Shown piece after piece: positions 8,101-8,721 of a DNA stretch of 8,721 bases. The DNA is from Bacteroidota bacterium (GTDB taxonomy: Bacteria; Bacteroidota; Rhodothermia; Rhodothermales; UBA10348), in the NCBI GenBank assembly GCA_018623785.1, contig JAAZVD010000048.1, positions 1 through 8,721 on the forward strand. The letters run 5' to 3'. Both the position numbers and the translations under genes were made by a program. The first letter of the stretch is position 1, and each line of letters starts with the position of its first letter. The notes under the pieces were generated by a model that made no database searches, was not told the origin of the DNA, and saw nothing but the letters and a program-made list of their open reading frames with translations.

Positions 8101-8661
8101 ATCCTGGATGAGGCTGTCGAGGAGTTGCGTACAGATGAGTTCGCAGCCGTTTTTGAGGAGGAACGCAAACCGAAATCCACCGAGACCATTGTTGACATTG
8201 ACGCCGATGCTCTCATCCCGGAGACCTATCTGTCCAACCGGATCGAACGGCTCAACATGTATCGGCGCATCTCGGAGTGCCCGAGCCGCACAGAGCTCGA
8301 CGCGGTGAGCGAGGAAATGGCGGATCGGTTTGGCCCGCTTCCCGAGGAGGTGAGCCATCTCATTACCGGCGTGGAGATGAAGATCGTGGGACAGGAGCTG
8401 CGCCTTCCCAAAATCACATTCAAAAACGAGCGACTCTTTCTGCGCTTCCCGTCAACGGACGAAGACCCCTGGTTCTACGAGCACTGTTTCCAGGACATGC
8501 TTTCCCGACTTGGAAAACTTGACCATCGGTATGTGCTCAAGGAGAGTCGGACCGGCAGTCTTAGAGCCATCATTCAAGATGTCCCCAATCTTCAGGCGGC
8601 GCGCACCTTGGTAATGGCGTTGTCCGACTCCGCCCTGCTAACCACCCAGCCTGGCGCGTGA
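5194..8661 (+). CDS. mfd: Transcription-repair coupling factor Mfd
   Basis: Mfd is a DNA translocase that pushes or removes RNA polymerase stalled at lesions and recruits UvrA. With a GTG start at 5194 it has 1155 residues (E. coli 1148). In order: a UvrB-like module with DNRPFDPEHMPDPAP at about 100-114 and LRGGILDVFP at about 191-200; a charged linker with five Asp at about 307-311; the CarD-like RNA polymerase-interacting domain at about 465-530 (LTPGDFVVHIDYGIGRFSG); helicase motifs Walker A GDVGFGKTE (620-628), DEEQ (721-724), LTATPIPRT (746-754) and QLRGRVGRS (890-898); then the TRG region and C-terminal regulatory domain. All ATPase motifs are intact. The start is uncertain: the GTG is preceded by AGAGG only three bases away, while a TTG at 5104 in the same frame would add 30 Arg-rich residues and overlap murQ by 29 bp. 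I prefer the GTG because recognisable protein begins just after it. Confidence 0.95.
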   Translation: MSLELIRSRIASAVFSQRLVEWASARAGDPSGTAVSAGRSLSVRGAVGSLPAFLTATAFLETSRPVLCLLPDEDTAAFFGSDLQQILGSDEKVILLPVSDNRPFDPEHMPDPAPTMARGDVLERLKDGYDGILVCSVPAFAEKVPPVEAVQSATLDIETGMDIDPEELIERLIGQGFTRTEFVEAPGDLALRGGILDVFPYTGSYPIRIEFFGDEVDSIREFDIHTQRSVSRRTSARIVPNLEGEAASSHQRIPLTDHLDPSTLVVELDGAALLEAADALHAERSKQREAAVAKASETLPSKRTTSDDDDDPDEAAVRPDTDLPNVDSLYLGGADMQARLLAFDTLHLGSFQELAEESLSVESQPQPGFNSRIALLRNRLLQNDQNGFETLILCDNRGQEGRLMELLEDDLEAGRVKLKTESLHRGFEIPELQLALYTDHEIFGRYHRPTARKQKQRFGGLSLRELHQLTPGDFVVHIDYGIGRFSGMEHIEVRGRRQEAVRLSYLNGDTLYVNVNALYKLHKYKGKEGHQPQLTKLGSGQWEKAKARTKSRVKDIARDLIKLYAKRKASDGHAYPEDTVWQRELEASFQFEDTPDQASTISSVKEDMQNPQPMDRLVCGDVGFGKTEIAIRAAFKAAQDGKQVAVLVPTTVLAMQHYRTFSKRLANYPVKLGVVSRFRSATEQKETLSELENGHIDIIIGTHRLISKDVVFKDLGLLIVDEEQRFGVAMKEKLRNLRVNVDTLTLTATPIPRTLQFSLMGARDLSIIATAPENRQPIQTEIHAFDKDLIRDALLYEINRGGQVFFIHNRVQSINEVAAMLRMLVPDIRVQVAHGQMKGPELERIMMGFVEGDFDVLVSTNIIENGLDIPNANTIIINRADHFGLAELHQLRGRVGRSNRKAFCNLLVPSIHSLTREAKQRLQAVEEFSDLGSGFQLAMRDLDIRGAGNMLGAEQSGFIADVGFETYHRILDEAVEELRTDEFAAVFEEERKPKSTETIVDIDADALIPETYLSNRIERLNMYRRISECPSRTELDAVSEEMADRFGPLPEEVSHLITGVEMKIVGQELRLPKITFKNERLFLRFPSTDEDPWFYEHCFQDMLSRLGKLDHRYVLKESRTGSLRAIIQDVPNLQAARTLVMALSDSALLTTQPGA

Positions 8662-8670
8662 TCCGTTTTT

Positions 8671-8693
8671 GGGGGCCTTTTGAAACGGCCCTC
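8671..8693 (+). terminator. Hairpin downstream of mfd, possible terminator
   Basis: GGGGGCC at 8671-8677 pairs with GGCCCTC at 8687-8693 (six Watson-Crick pairs and one G-U) around a nine-base loop, ten bases after the mfd stop. A competing stem, CCGTTT (8663-8668) with AAACGG (8683-8688), shares bases with it. The T-run lies before the hairpin rather than after it, so this is not a canonical intrinsic terminator. Its position at the end of the murQ-mfd unit is the main support. Confidence 0.35.
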
Positions 8694-8721
8694 GTCCGGG
8701 TAGTTTGTGGGTCTCGGACTA

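Noticed and set aside
7654..8358. A 234-codon open frame on the minus strand opposite mfd.
   Set aside because: It lies entirely opposite the highly conserved helicase and C-terminal part of mfd, has no recognisable motifs and is a codon-bias shadow.
1..8721. Search by eye for CRISPR arrays, tRNA or rRNA genes, insertion-sequence ends, toxin-antitoxin or phage-defence genes.
   Set aside because: No regularly spaced repeats, cloverleaf-type sequence, transposase motif or defence-type domain was seen. The window is almost fully explained by six ordinary genes.

Overview
The window looks like an ordinary housekeeping segment of a bacterial chromosome, moderately GC-rich by eye. The best guess for the host is the Bacteroidota/Rhodothermota side of the tree. 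This rests on sequence style: Mfd carries blocks such as TLQFSLMGARDLSII, IIENGLDIPNANTIIIN and RGRVGRSNRKAFC, and RecF has a Walker B of the form LLLDDVFDNLD. I associate both with Bacteroidota-type homologues rather than proteobacterial ones. Most start codons also lack a convincing Shine-Dalgarno sequence, which is common in that group. This assignment is inference only.

Layout from left to right: (1) the N-terminal 218 codons of an RND/MMPL-type membrane exporter on the minus strand, cut by the window edge; (2) a 214-bp divergent intergenic region; (3) a small MaoC/PhaJ-type enoyl-CoA hydratase on the plus strand; (4) a convergent junction of about 55 bp; (5) a minus-strand pair, recF followed by an M48-family metalloprotease lipoprotein, whose stop and start codons overlap as ATGA; (6) a 172-bp divergent region with small hairpins, one followed by a T-tract; (7) murQ (MurNAc-6-phosphate etherase) on the plus strand, closely followed by (8) mfd (transcription-repair coupling factor), which runs almost to the end, followed by a weak hairpin.

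Functionally the window combines DNA repair (RecF at gaps and stalled forks, Mfd at stalled RNA polymerase), cell-envelope upkeep (M48 lipoprotease, RND exporter), peptidoglycan recycling (MurQ) and acyl-CoA metabolism (MaoC hydratase). The two arrangements worth a second look are the translationally coupled recF-lipoprotease pair and the tight murQ-mfd pair. I found no mobile element, CRISPR array, tRNA, rRNA or defence system, and no evidence of a new multi-gene system.
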